Assembly: GCF_051961495.1 (NCBI RefSeq)
Contig: NZ_JBQCDF010000269.1
Location: 1 to 14,821, forward strand
Direction of reading: 5' to 3'
Source of the DNA: Cytophaga sp051961495
Lineage (GTDB): Bacteria; Bacteroidota; Bacteroidia; Cytophagales; Cytophagaceae
DNA: 14,821 nucleotides
The notes beneath the pieces are model-generated. The model saw only the letters and a program-made list of their open reading frames with translations. It ran no database searches and was not told the origin of the DNA. How positions within the stretch are numbered: position 1 is the stretch's first letter; each line of letters begins with the position of its first letter. Shown one piece after another: positions 6,935 through 13,939 of the stretch. A program made the translations under genes and the position numbers.

Positions 6935-8443
6935 ATGAAGAATCTTGTTCCGCCTTCTTTTTTCAGAAGAATACAATACAATACCATCGATCTTTTATTA
7001 CTGATCATTGTATTAATTATTATTACCAATGCACTTCCGTTCTTTTCCGAAGTACCGACAATAGTAAACTGGCTGCTGTTTGGTTCATTAGGTATTGTAT
7101 ATGATATCGTATTTCATAAATACATGCACTTCACGCCCGGACAGGATATCATGGGTATGTTTCTTAGAAAGAGCGATGAACAAGGCGCAGATCCTACAGC
7201 AAAGCAATTGGCCATACGCTTTTTGATTAAATATTATTTATGGCCGTTTGTAATTATATCTATCTTTATTGATAAACAAAGACGCGGTATACATGATAAA
7301 ATCGCTAAAACAATTCTGCTGGAAGTTGAACAACCGAAAGGAGAAAAACGGGTTTACACAAATTCATACCAGGAATGGGGGGACTCTATTTCTTTTGCAA
7401 TCGTTGTAGCAACATTCGTACGCTGGATCTGGCTGGAGCCTTATACAATTCCAACAGGCTCCATGGAAAAAACACTGATGGTGGGCGATTTCTTATTTGT
7501 AAATAAATTGTCTTACGGAACACGTATGCCAATTACTCCTTTACAGGTCCCACTGACACACCAAAAGATCTGGGGAACCAATATGAAATCATTCAGCGAT
7601 GCCATCCGTCTTCCCTACTTCCGTTTACCGGGATTTACAAAAATCAAGAATAATGACATTGTCGTTTTTAATTATCCAGCGGAGCTCGATCTTCCGGTTG
7701 ATTTAAAGACCAATTACATTAAACGTTGTATCGCTATACCGGGAGATACATTAAAAATAGTGAACAAACAGGTGTACATTAACGGAAAAGCGGCTGCAAA
7801 TCCTCCTAAAATGCAGCACGTTTATAAATGTTTTATTAGAAAAGAATTGTCTCCGCAAACGTTTAACCGATATAGAGTGAAATATCAAATTCATGCGTAT
7901 GATATCTTCTTCGATGAACCCAAGCCAATGGGGAATACCATGTGCTATTTTATATCATTATCAGCTTCTACCGTTGAAAAATTAAAAGAGAATAAAGCAT
8001 TTGATTCCATTCAGACATTTTCATGGAATGAATTGGAACAGACTCAGGCACTCTTCCCTTTTGCACGTAAAACACACTATTGGGAAAATGATAACTATGG
8101 TCCGTTGTGGGTACCTAAAGCCGGCGCAACCATTAAGCTGGATGCTGACATGGTTGAAATGTACGGACAAACGATATTAAATTACGAGGGCGATAAAACG
8201 GTTGAACTTGCAGGAGACAAATTGAAAATCGATGGTAAACTTGTTTCTGAATATACATTCAAGCAGGATTATTATTTCATGATGGGTGACAATAGGCACA
8301 ATTCTTCTGATTGCCGTGTTTGGGGCTTTGTACCGGAAGACCATATTGTGGGTAAAGCCTGGATGGTATGGCTATCACTCGATTCTGAGCTTTCATTCCC
8401 AGAACGTGTACGCTGGAACCGCTCATTTAAAATGATTAAATAG
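6935..8443 (+). CDS. lepB: Signal peptidase I with an N-terminal RDD-like membrane domain
   Basis: The 502-residue protein appears to be a fusion. Residues 1-133 look like an RDD-family membrane domain: FRRIQYNTIDLLLL (10-23) with Arg12 and Asp19, GQDIMGMFLRKSDEQG (69-84), AIRFLIKYY (93-101) and DKQRRGIHDKIAKT (113-126) with Asp121. From about 145 follows a type I (S26A) signal peptidase, which removes signal peptides from exported proteins at the outer face of the inner membrane. It has a membrane segment (about 150-166), the nucleophile segment IPTGSMEKT with Ser176, the general base Lys263 in YIKRCIAIPGD, and the closing box GDNRHNSSDCRVWGFVPEDHIVGKA (451-475). Residues 280-440 form a large insertion between the Lys box and the GDN box. 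Both catalytic residues are present, so it should be active. Confidence 0.94.
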   Translation: MKNLVPPSFFRRIQYNTIDLLLLIIVLIIITNALPFFSEVPTIVNWLLFGSLGIVYDIVFHKYMHFTPGQDIMGMFLRKSDEQGADPTAKQLAIRFLIKYYLWPFVIISIFIDKQRRGIHDKIAKTILLEVEQPKGEKRVYTNSYQEWGDSISFAIVVATFVRWIWLEPYTIPTGSMEKTLMVGDFLFVNKLSYGTRMPITPLQVPLTHQKIWGTNMKSFSDAIRLPYFRLPGFTKIKNNDIVVFNYPAELDLPVDLKTNYIKRCIAIPGDTLKIVNKQVYINGKAAANPPKMQHVYKCFIRKELSPQTFNRYRVKYQIHAYDIFFDEPKPMGNTMCYFISLSASTVEKLKENKAFDSIQTFSWNELEQTQALFPFARKTHYWENDNYGPLWVPKAGATIKLDADMVEMYGQTILNYEGDKTVELAGDKLKIDGKLVSEYTFKQDYYFMMGDNRHNSSDCRVWGFVPEDHIVGKAWMVWLSLDSELSFPERVRWNRSFKMIK

Positions 8444-8471
8444 ATGTTAGTAGCTAGGCACTAGTTACCAG
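8444..8471. repeat. Degenerate 7-base tandem repeat after lepB
   Basis: Starting on the first base after the lepB stop are the units ATGTTAG, TAGCTAG, GCACTAG, TTACCAG. AG closes every unit, and the words resemble the block after yidC. The terminator stem starts four bases beyond it. Confidence 0.7.
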
Positions 8472-8475
8472 ACAA

Positions 8476-8510
8476 TGTCCAGAGTATTGATCCTTTCAAT
8501 ATTCTGGACA
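8476..8510 (+). terminator. Hairpin after lepB
   Basis: TGTCCAGAGTATTG (8476-8489) pairs with CAATATTCTGGACA (8497-8510), a 14-base-pair stem with one G-U pair and a 7-base loop. A run of six T residues occurs about 15 bases later (8525-8530), so this may be a terminator of the parA-lepB block or an RNA-stabilising 3' structure. Confidence 0.65.
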
Positions 8511-8529
8511 TAATCTAAATATCATTTTT

Positions 8530-8557
8530 TGTCTAGCAACTAAATACTAGTAACTAG
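8530..8557. repeat. Second 7-base tandem repeat in the lepB downstream spacer
   Basis: Units TGTCTAG, CAACTAA, ATACTAG, TAACTAG end nine bases before the next ATG. ATACTAG and TAACTAG occur identically in the block after yidC, 5 kb away. TTGTCT (8529-8534) mirrors AGACAA (8470-8475), so the two heptamer blocks of this spacer form partial inverted arms around the hairpin. Confidence 0.7.
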
Positions 8558-8566
8558 TACCTTCTT

Positions 8567-9178
8567 ATGAAATACCCATCTATATTACTGCTGCTGTTTG
8601 TTACTGTTCTCGTATGGTCCGGCATACAACCCAGGGAAACATTTACCTGGCTACTCGAAGTCTTTCCTGCAATCATCGGTGCAGTAATCTTAATTGCTAC
8701 CCGAAATTCTTTCCCTTTCACCCCGCTTGTATATACCTTCATATGCATACATGCCTGTATCCTTTGTGTTGGCGGCCATTATACGTATGCGGAAGTTCCG
8801 GCATTTGACTGGCTGAAAGACACCTTTCACCAAACCCGGAATAATTATGATAAAGTAGGACACTTTGCTCAAGGCTTTGTACCGGCATTAATCATTCGCG
8901 AACTATTGATCCGTAAAGAAGTAATCATAAAAAATGGCTGGCTGAATTTTATCGTTGTATGCATCTGCATGGCCATCAGTGCGGCCTATGAGTTACTTGA
9001 ATGGTTTGTATCACTCTTCAGCGGAGAAGCCGGCGATGCGTTTCTGGGTACACAAGGCTACGTATGGGACACACAATCAGACATGCTTTACGCTACAATC
9101 GGCGCCATTACGGCACTAGTTCTACTCTCAGGGATTCAAAATAAACAAATAAAAAATATCGCCGCTACTAACATTTGA
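8567..9178 (+). CDS. DUF2238 (YjdF-like) integral membrane protein
   Basis: The 203-residue protein is mostly hydrophobic, with about six predicted membrane segments (near 4-20, 28-44, 54-70, 100-114, 125-141, 174-190). The DUF2238/YjdF family signature is clear: GGHYTYAEVP (69-78), YDKVGHFAQGFVPA (94-107), YELLEW (141-146) and GDAFLGTQGYVWDTQSDM (156-173). The conserved Asp, His and Glu residues near the membrane surface suggest a metal site or enzymatic role, but the family's function is unknown and I do not assign one. It resembles the E. coli inner-membrane protein YjdF. It follows lepB on the same strand but is separated from it by a hairpin, so it is probably a separate transcript. The ATG at 8567 begins a natural first membrane helix. 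Confidence 0.88.
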   Translation: MKYPSILLLLFVTVLVWSGIQPRETFTWLLEVFPAIIGAVILIATRNSFPFTPLVYTFICIHACILCVGGHYTYAEVPAFDWLKDTFHQTRNNYDKVGHFAQGFVPALIIRELLIRKEVIIKNGWLNFIVVCICMAISAAYELLEWFVSLFSGEAGDAFLGTQGYVWDTQSDMLYATIGAITALVLLSGIQNKQIKNIAATNI

Positions 9179-9220
9179 TTTGTTTGTTTTTTGTTATTTG
9201 TGATTTGGAATTTTACAATT
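9179..9220. repeat. 7-base tandem repeat filling the DUF2238-DUF3820 spacer
   Basis: The whole spacer between the stop at 9176-9178 and the next ATG at 9222, apart from one base, divides into six 7-base units: TTTGTTT, GTTTTTT, GTTATTT, GTGATTT, GGAATTT, TACAATT. The words differ completely from the CTAG-rich blocks, while the period is the same. Confidence 0.65.
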
Positions 9221-9221
9221 T

Positions 9222-9437
9222 ATGCAGCCTAATCCTCAATTTCTTCTTGAACTTGTTTCCATGCAAATGCCTTTCGGCAAGTACAAAGGTGTTCTGTTAT
9301 GCAACCTGCCGGTAAGCTACCTGGAATGGTTTCAGCGCAAAGGTTTCCCGGATGGTAAGCTCGGTATGCTGCTGCAAACCATGTATGAAATCAAACTGAA
9401 CGGATTGGAAGATTTGTTGAAGCCGCTGAAGAAGTAG
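9222..9437 (+). CDS. Small DUF3820 family protein
   Basis: The 71-residue protein matches the short DUF3820 family: MPFGKYKG (16-23), a pro-leu turn and SYLEWFQRKGFPDGKLGMLLQTMYEIKLNGL (32-62). The FGKYKG..L..LP..YL.WF pattern is the hallmark. Members are annotated as putative quorum-sensing-regulated virulence factors because of one Pseudomonas homolog; their molecular role is unknown, and the pattern alone suggests a small compact cytoplasmic protein. It is full length. The 43-base spacer before it consists of heptamer repeats and shows no terminator, so it is probably co-transcribed with the DUF2238 gene. A strong hairpin follows it. Confidence 0.88.
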   Translation: MQPNPQFLLELVSMQMPFGKYKGVLLCNLPVSYLEWFQRKGFPDGKLGMLLQTMYEIKLNGLEDLLKPLKK

Positions 9438-9479
9438 TCCCTAATTATAAATTATGAGTTCTGAATTATGAATTGGTTA
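9438..9479. repeat. 7-base tandem repeat after the DUF3820 gene
   Basis: Directly after the stop codon are the units TCCCTAA, TTATAAA, TTATGAG, TTCTGAA, TTATGAA, TTGGTTA, with approximate consensus TTATGAA. The block ends six bases before the next hairpin stem, the same order (stop, heptamers, hairpin) as after yidC and lepB. Confidence 0.7.
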
Positions 9480-9484
9480 TACAC

Positions 9485-9517
9485 ACCGATGCCATCGCTT
9501 AAAACGATGGCATCGGT
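9485..9517. terminator. Bidirectional hairpin between the DUF3820 and YjdI-like genes
   Basis: ACCGATGCCATCG (9485-9497) and CGATGGCATCGGT (9505-9517) form a perfect 13-base-pair stem with a 7-base loop. It lies in the convergent spacer. No long T run follows on either side, so termination is likely but not certain. Confidence 0.7.
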
Positions 9518-9598
9518 CATTAATATGTATCGTTTAAGTATTTAATAAAATAACTGATACTAGAATCACATTTTTCCATTCATCCAGCAAATCCAAAT

Positions 9599-9829
9599 TC
9601 AGACATCCTTGCGAACATAACTTAATGCGCCAGACGGACAACGTTCGATACGTTCGATAATTTCTTCGGTGGTGCCGCCTTCCGGTGTGATCCATGGACG
9701 TCTGCTCGGGTCAAATACATTGATCAAGCCTGTAGCACCTTTCCAGCAAAAGGTCGAATGCGTGCATTTCAACGGTTGCCAAACGATTGTGATATCATCG
9801 TTTGAATAATGTTTGGTTATATCTTTCAT
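9599..9829 (-). CDS. YjdI-like divergent 4Fe-4S mono-cluster protein
   Basis: The 76-residue protein belongs to the Fer4_19/YjdI family of small proteins thought to bind one iron-sulfur cluster. Visible features are KHYSNDDITIVWQPLKC (6-22), a Cys22-x-His24-xxx-Cys28 region, NVFDPSRRPWITPEG (37-51) and the closing CPSGALSYV (64-72) with Cys64. This matches E. coli YjdI in order and spacing. The partner and electron-transfer role are unknown. The frame can be extended to a TTG at 9841, but the ATG at 9829 gives the usual family start (MKDITKHYS), so I prefer it. The gene stands alone, converging with the DUF3820 gene and divergent from the helicase gene, and is probably cytoplasmic. Confidence 0.88.
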   Translation of the reverse strand: MKDITKHYSNDDITIVWQPLKCTHSTFCWKGATGLINVFDPSRRPWITPEGGTTEEIIERIERCPSGALSYVRKDV

Positions 9830-10058
9830 AATTCTATACAAAGTTCTGATTAAAAGTATACATTCCTGACTAAATATAAAACAGCTTCTACAGGCAATGA
9901 AGCGTTATTCTTCAGATAATCCCATTAATTTATCTTCTGCTTTGTTCAAATAATTACAGAATCCCAATTACCAGCATATTATATCGTATCTTGCAGCTTC
10001 ATTTAATATTACAGGATCGAAATACATGGATATTTAAGATTCTGACTTCTATTATCAC

Positions 10059-11417
10059 ATGTTATTTAAAGATTTACAATTAATCGATCCCATCCTGAAA
10101 GCCGTTTCAGAAGAAGGCTATACAAGTCCCACTCCTATTCAAGCTAAGGCTATACCATTCGTTCTTAAAGGCAACGACCTGTTAGGCTGTGCTCAGACAG
10201 GAACCGGTAAAACCGCAGCCTTTTCTATTCCGATCCTTCAGCTGCTCAGCGCTAAGAAGAATAACGACCGCAAAAGAGCCATTCGCTGTTTAATCGTTAC
10301 CCCGACACGCGAACTGGCTATCCAAATCGGCGAAAGCTTACATGCCTACGGAAAATACACAGGCTTAACCTCTACAGTGATATTTGGCGGTGTAAACCAA
10401 TCCAGACAGGTAACAGCTTTACAGAATGGTGTCGACATACTGGTTGCCACCCCAGGTCGCCTGCTGGACCTGATGAACCAGGGCTTTATCTCCCTGCAAA
10501 AAATTGAAATATTTGTACTGGATGAAGCCGACAGGATGCTTGATATGGGCTTTATACAGGATGTACGACGCTTGTTGCTTGCACTGCCCGAGAAACGCCA
10601 GTCGCTGTTCTTCTCGGCAACCATGCCCCCAGAAATTGTTAAACTCGCCGACCGCATTTTGGTGAACCCTTCCAAAGTAGAAGTTACTCCGGTATCTTCT
10701 ACAGCAGATACGATCAAGCAGCTTGTGTACTTCGTTGACCGTGGAAACAAAAACAGTCTGCTGGTTGATGTACTGAAAAATCCAAAGATCAAAACATGTC
10801 TGGTGTTTACACGCACCAAGCACGTAGCTGATAAAGTGGTAAAGATGCTCGCACAGCACAGCGTCAAAGCTGAAGCCATACATGGAAATAAAAGTCAGAA
10901 TGCGCGCCAGACAGCATTGACAAACTTTAAGGCACAGACAACCCGTATCCTTGTTGCTACCGATATTGCAGCGCGCGGTATTGATGTAGATAATCTGGAG
11001 TATGTAATCAATTACGATCTGCCAAACATTCCGGAAACGTATGTACACCGCATTGGCCGTACCGGCAGAGCAGGTGCGAACGGTACGGCATTCTCTTTTT
11101 GCGATGCGGAAGAAAAAGCATACCTGAAAGACATTGAAAAACTGATTGCAAAAAAAATACCGGTGCTTGATGAGCATGCGTATCCATTGATGGATCATAA
11201 TCCGCCTAAGACACCACAAGGTGGTAGGCAACAACGACCGTCGTCCTCTAAGCCGAAAAACGCTGGCAATCCGAACAGCAGCAATACAGGTAACAGACCA
11301 AATGGAAATACAAATAAACCCGGCGGAAGCAGCGGCAGACGCAAACCTAACAGAAGGCGCAACGCTTCTTCACCGGGTGCAAACAAATCCGACGGTCAGC
11401 CTAAAAAAAGAGACTAG
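10059..11417 (+). CDS. rhlE: DEAD-box RNA helicase, RhlE type
   Basis: An ATP-dependent RNA helicase acting on structured RNA in the cytoplasm. The 452-residue protein shows all core motifs: Q motif with YTSPTPIQ (21-28), Walker A QTGTGKT (46-52), PTREL (82-86), TPGR (131-134), DEAD (155-158), SAT (186-188), the second RecA domain with LVFTRTK (248-254), ARGID (305-309) and HRIGRTGR (330-337). After about residue 380 comes a disordered, basic tail rich in Asn, Gly, Pro, Ser, Lys and Arg, typical of RhlE-group helicases and probably used for RNA binding. Such enzymes take part in ribosome assembly, RNA decay and cold adaptation, and which one applies here cannot be read from sequence. The gene is monocistronic between a divergent gene and a strong convergent terminator. 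Confidence 0.94.
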   Translation: MLFKDLQLIDPILKAVSEEGYTSPTPIQAKAIPFVLKGNDLLGCAQTGTGKTAAFSIPILQLLSAKKNNDRKRAIRCLIVTPTRELAIQIGESLHAYGKYTGLTSTVIFGGVNQSRQVTALQNGVDILVATPGRLLDLMNQGFISLQKIEIFVLDEADRMLDMGFIQDVRRLLLALPEKRQSLFFSATMPPEIVKLADRILVNPSKVEVTPVSSTADTIKQLVYFVDRGNKNSLLVDVLKNPKIKTCLVFTRTKHVADKVVKMLAQHSVKAEAIHGNKSQNARQTALTNFKAQTTRILVATDIAARGIDVDNLEYVINYDLPNIPETYVHRIGRTGRAGANGTAFSFCDAEEKAYLKDIEKLIAKKIPVLDEHAYPLMDHNPPKTPQGGRQQRPSSSKPKNAGNPNSSNTGNRPNGNTNKPGGSSGRRKPNRRRNASSPGANKSDGQPKKRD

Positions 11418-11426
11418 TATTGATAG

Positions 11427-11470
11427 ATAAGTCGTCCCATCCCGATAGCTATCGGGACGGGACGACTTAT
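11427..11470. terminator. Bidirectional terminator palindrome between rhlE and the cytochrome gene
   Basis: A 44-base near-perfect palindrome, centred between 11448 and 11449, has one A/C mismatch (11439/11458). It contains the core TCCCGATAGCTATCGGGA and is flanked by A- and T-rich bases. It begins 9 bases after the rhlE stop and ends one base before the last codon position of the converging gene (stop region at 11471), so it serves both. Confidence 0.85.
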
Positions 11471-13297
11471 TTAATTTGCATTATATACATAATCTGCTTC
11501 ATCTTTACAGCCGCAATCACAATCTGACGGTTTCAATTTTTCTGCTTCTTTAATTTTTTCTTTCAACGCATCCAACTCTGTGTCTGTTTTACGGATCACT
11601 GCAGCATTCTTAGAGTCCTTCGCTTGTACCGTCATGCCTTCAGTTTGCAGCAATTGTTTTATTTCCGCATTAAATGTTTCTTTTGAAATCAACGCGGGAT
11701 TCAGACGGAATGTATTGAATGTATCAATTATAAAGGTAGTGGCCGCATATAGTAATTGTCCGTTTTGCTCGCCTACCAGATATACATGTGCTGTTTTACC
11801 CTGCGGCAATTTTATACTTCCGTCATCTTCGTAAAAACCGTATTGATCTTTCTTATCTTTTAACAAGCCGCCTGCACCATAAATTTTAGTATCAGGTATT
11901 ACTAAATAGATCTGGAATTTGTTAGCGAGTGAATCCGCAAGCTGAACAATCAGTTTTGAATCCTTTACTCCCGGAGCATCCTTTGCAAGCCTGTCAATAT
12001 TGTACCAGCCAAAGGTATTGATTTCAACCTGATAATATTCTGCCAGTTGATTTGCTGGATAAACATAAGATTTCCGATCACTATTGCTCACACTTGCAAC
12101 ATTATTCGGTAATCGTAATATTTGCATCGATCGATCAACCTGCTTTACAAACGGACCATTATCAACGATCTTAGCTGCACGTTTATTTTCCAAGGCTGTT
12201 TTCCTTGCGTTCAAGTCAGCCATCACCTTTTTATACGTTTTGCATTTTTGATAATTGATATATAGCTCATCTTTGGGATATGATAGTTTCAAACGTTTGC
12301 TTTCATCATTACAATAATTACAAATTGCTTTAATATCTTTTTCACTAAGTGTTAAAAAAGATGTCATTTCAGCTTTGTTGTAAGCATTGTATAAACAAAC
12401 AGCAAAAGCATCGTTTGAATAATCCACAATAGCTTCGCTATTAACTGATGCACCAGCAGTCTCCTCAGCACAACCACCACCATCGATCATTCTTCTGCTA
12501 TTATGAACATATCGTACAATCCAGTCAAAATCTCTCCGCTGACCGATATAAGCCAGATCCGGTCCTACAGCATCTTCTCCTAATCGGTGACAACTTTTAC
12601 AATTACTATTGAATAACTGTTCACCTTCAGAAACAACTTTAGGCGTTTCCTTTTTCAACTCGACCGGATTCTGCCAGTCTATTCTGCCCGATGCAGTTTT
12701 TTGTCCGGAAAACAGTTTCATCTCTGTATCAACCTCTTCCGCTGGTATATCTATCGCCAGTGGTTTAGCGATCTTAACATGCGCACTATCTTTGGCTTGT
12801 ATGTAAAACATCCCGCCGCTGCTCAGGAATTCTTTACCGGTCTTCGTAGTCAGCCCCGCACGTATCATAGCTTCCATGGTGTATGCTTCTTTTACCTCCA
12901 GCACAACATTTTTATCAGCAGCCTGTAAAGTTCCTGCGGGAATTGTTATAACAGCTCCTTCAGCAGTATTAAGAACAGTATCCCGATCAATCTGCACAAC
13001 AAACTCCTGTGTCTGCAGGGAATCTGTTAAACCGATTCTTTTTGCTGTTGGCTTCTGCACATACCCGTTATTTTCCTGAGTCTTTTCTTCCTGTACCTGT
13101 TCATTCAACTTTACAACTGTATAACCAACAACCGTAGCAAACAGAATTACAAGAATACTATTTAAAAATAAATTTGTCTGGTAGAATGGTTTGCTATATG
13201 CCATCACCTGTTTTAATACCTGTTCAAAGTTGCGCTTCGATTCAATCTCTTCTTTTGATACCGGCGCACGATCTATATTTATTTTAATCTTCTTCAT
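11471..13297 (-). CDS. Membrane-anchored periplasmic c-type cytochrome / ZU5-like protein, putative anti-sigma factor
   Basis: The 608-residue protein starts with a roughly 42-residue cytoplasmic segment (KIKINIDRAPVSKEEIESKR... KPFYQ), followed by one membrane helix (about 43-63). Outside, residues 100-215 resemble a ZU5-like beta domain (GAVITIPAGTL, 114-124). Residues 224-335 are a c-type cytochrome domain with heme motif CKSCH (233-237), VGPDL (244-248) and Met311 as possible distal ligand. Residues 415-535 form a further beta-rich region with FGWYNIDR (429-436), and a short coiled coil ends in the Cys cluster CDCGC (593-597). The gene follows the ECF sigma gene after four bases. That position and topology fit an anti-sigma factor with a periplasmic sensor domain, but this is my inference. 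A plain periplasmic electron-transfer protein is the alternative. Residues 276, 301, 326, 329 and 352 are extra cysteines. Confidence 0.75.
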   Translation of the reverse strand: MKKIKINIDRAPVSKEEIESKRNFEQVLKQVMAYSKPFYQTNLFLNSILVILFATVVGYTVVKLNEQVQEEKTQENNGYVQKPTAKRIGLTDSLQTQEFVVQIDRDTVLNTAEGAVITIPAGTLQAADKNVVLEVKEAYTMEAMIRAGLTTKTGKEFLSSGGMFYIQAKDSAHVKIAKPLAIDIPAEEVDTEMKLFSGQKTASGRIDWQNPVELKKETPKVVSEGEQLFNSNCKSCHRLGEDAVGPDLAYIGQRRDFDWIVRYVHNSRRMIDGGGCAEETAGASVNSEAIVDYSNDAFAVCLYNAYNKAEMTSFLTLSEKDIKAICNYCNDESKRLKLSYPKDELYINYQKCKTYKKVMADLNARKTALENKRAAKIVDNGPFVKQVDRSMQILRLPNNVASVSNSDRKSYVYPANQLAEYYQVEINTFGWYNIDRLAKDAPGVKDSKLIVQLADSLANKFQIYLVIPDTKIYGAGGLLKDKKDQYGFYEDDGSIKLPQGKTAHVYLVGEQNGQLLYAATTFIIDTFNTFRLNPALISKETFNAEIKQLLQTEGMTVQAKDSKNAAVIRKTDTELDALKEKIKEAEKLKPSDCDCGCKDEADYVYNAN

Positions 13298-13301
13298 GGT
13301 T

Positions 13302-13877
13302 TTATCGGATTGCCAGAATACATTTTTTTAATTTATCCAGAATGCGGTATACTTTCACCTTTGCATTGTTCTCGGTCATCTCGAGGATGTCTCCAATCTC
13401 TTTAAAGGCACGGCTTTCAAAAAAACGCATTTCGACCAATTGCACATCTGCTTCCGGAAGCTGGCTCATGCACTGGGTTAAACTTTTTTCTTTACTGATC
13501 AGTGACTCGTCAGCCTCTGCTTCCTGCAGTAATTCTTTCAAGCCGTCGACATCTATGTTCAAGGTGCGCTGCACCTTATTTTTTCCAATCGCTTTATATA
13601 CTTCACTTTTAGCAATGCGGTAAAGCCAGGAAGAAAATGGCACACCTCTAAATGTAAACCGGGGAAGATTGATCAGTGCTTTTATAAATACCTGCTGGGT
13701 AATATCAAAGGCAGCATTCTTATCGTCGCTGCGCTGATAGATATAACGAAAAATGGGCTCATGGTACTTTTCGTACAAAGGTCGGAACGCCGAGGGATCT
13801 TTTTTAGAAGCTTCAATAACCTGAAGTTCCTGCTCCATCGCTTCCGCAGATACATGGTATGGGGACAAAGGAATCAT
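13302..13877 (-). CDS. ECF-type RNA polymerase sigma-70 factor
   Basis: The 191-residue protein has only sigma regions 2 and 4. Region 2 spans about 26-95, with AFRPLYEKYHEPIFRYIYQRSDDKNAAFDITQQVF around the core-binding and -10 helices and FSSWLYRIAKSEVY at its end. Region 4 spans about 132-188, with LPEADVQLVEMRFFE, a helix-turn-helix FKEIGDILEMTENNAKVKVYRILDKL, and no region 1 or 3. It would direct RNA polymerase to a small gene set in response to a signal. The start could be the ATG at 13877 or Met14, since both are compatible with region 2. Its stop lies four bases before the start of the 608-residue membrane cytochrome protein, a likely regulator. A pair of direct repeats lies in the 110-base region upstream. 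Confidence 0.9.
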   Translation of the reverse strand: MIPLSPYHVSAEAMEQELQVIEASKKDPSAFRPLYEKYHEPIFRYIYQRSDDKNAAFDITQQVFIKALINLPRFTFRGVPFSSWLYRIAKSEVYKAIGKNKVQRTLNIDVDGLKELLQEAEADESLISKEKSLTQCMSQLPEADVQLVEMRFFESRAFKEIGDILEMTENNAKVKVYRILDKLKKCILAIR

Positions 13878-13908
13878 AGTTTATCTCTTTATTCGTACCT
13901 ATAACCAG

Positions 13909-13939
13909 AAAGATCAAAAAAGATACACGTAAAGATCAA
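13909..13939 (-). promoter_or_regulatory. Direct repeats upstream of the sigma factor gene
   Basis: Two exact copies of the 9-base word TTGATCTTT (- strand; AAAGATCAA at 13909-13917 and 13931-13939) are 22 bases apart, about two helical turns. They lie 32-62 bases before the sigma start. The distal copy, extended, reads ATAGTTGAT, close to the LytTR half-site pattern. They could be an operator for the adjacent response regulator or a self-regulatory element. Confidence 0.4.

Noticed and set aside
9477..9485. Second perfect DnaA-box consensus TTATACACA
   Set aside because: It is isolated, sits at the border of a heptamer block and a hairpin, and one such match is expected by chance in a window of this size.
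8567..9829. Functional link between the YjdF-like and YjdI-like genes, whose E. coli counterparts share a name stem
   Set aside because: The yjd names only reflect map position in E. coli; here the genes are on opposite strands with a terminator hairpin between them.
9987..9994. TATCTTGC as -7 element for rhlE
   Set aside because: Two mismatches to TAnnTTTG at the most conserved positions and no -33 element, so too weak to list.
10346..11234. Long open frames on the - strand inside rhlE
   Set aside because: They are shadows of a clear DEAD-box helicase gene with all motifs in frame; their translations are Cys/Phe-rich and match nothing I recognise.
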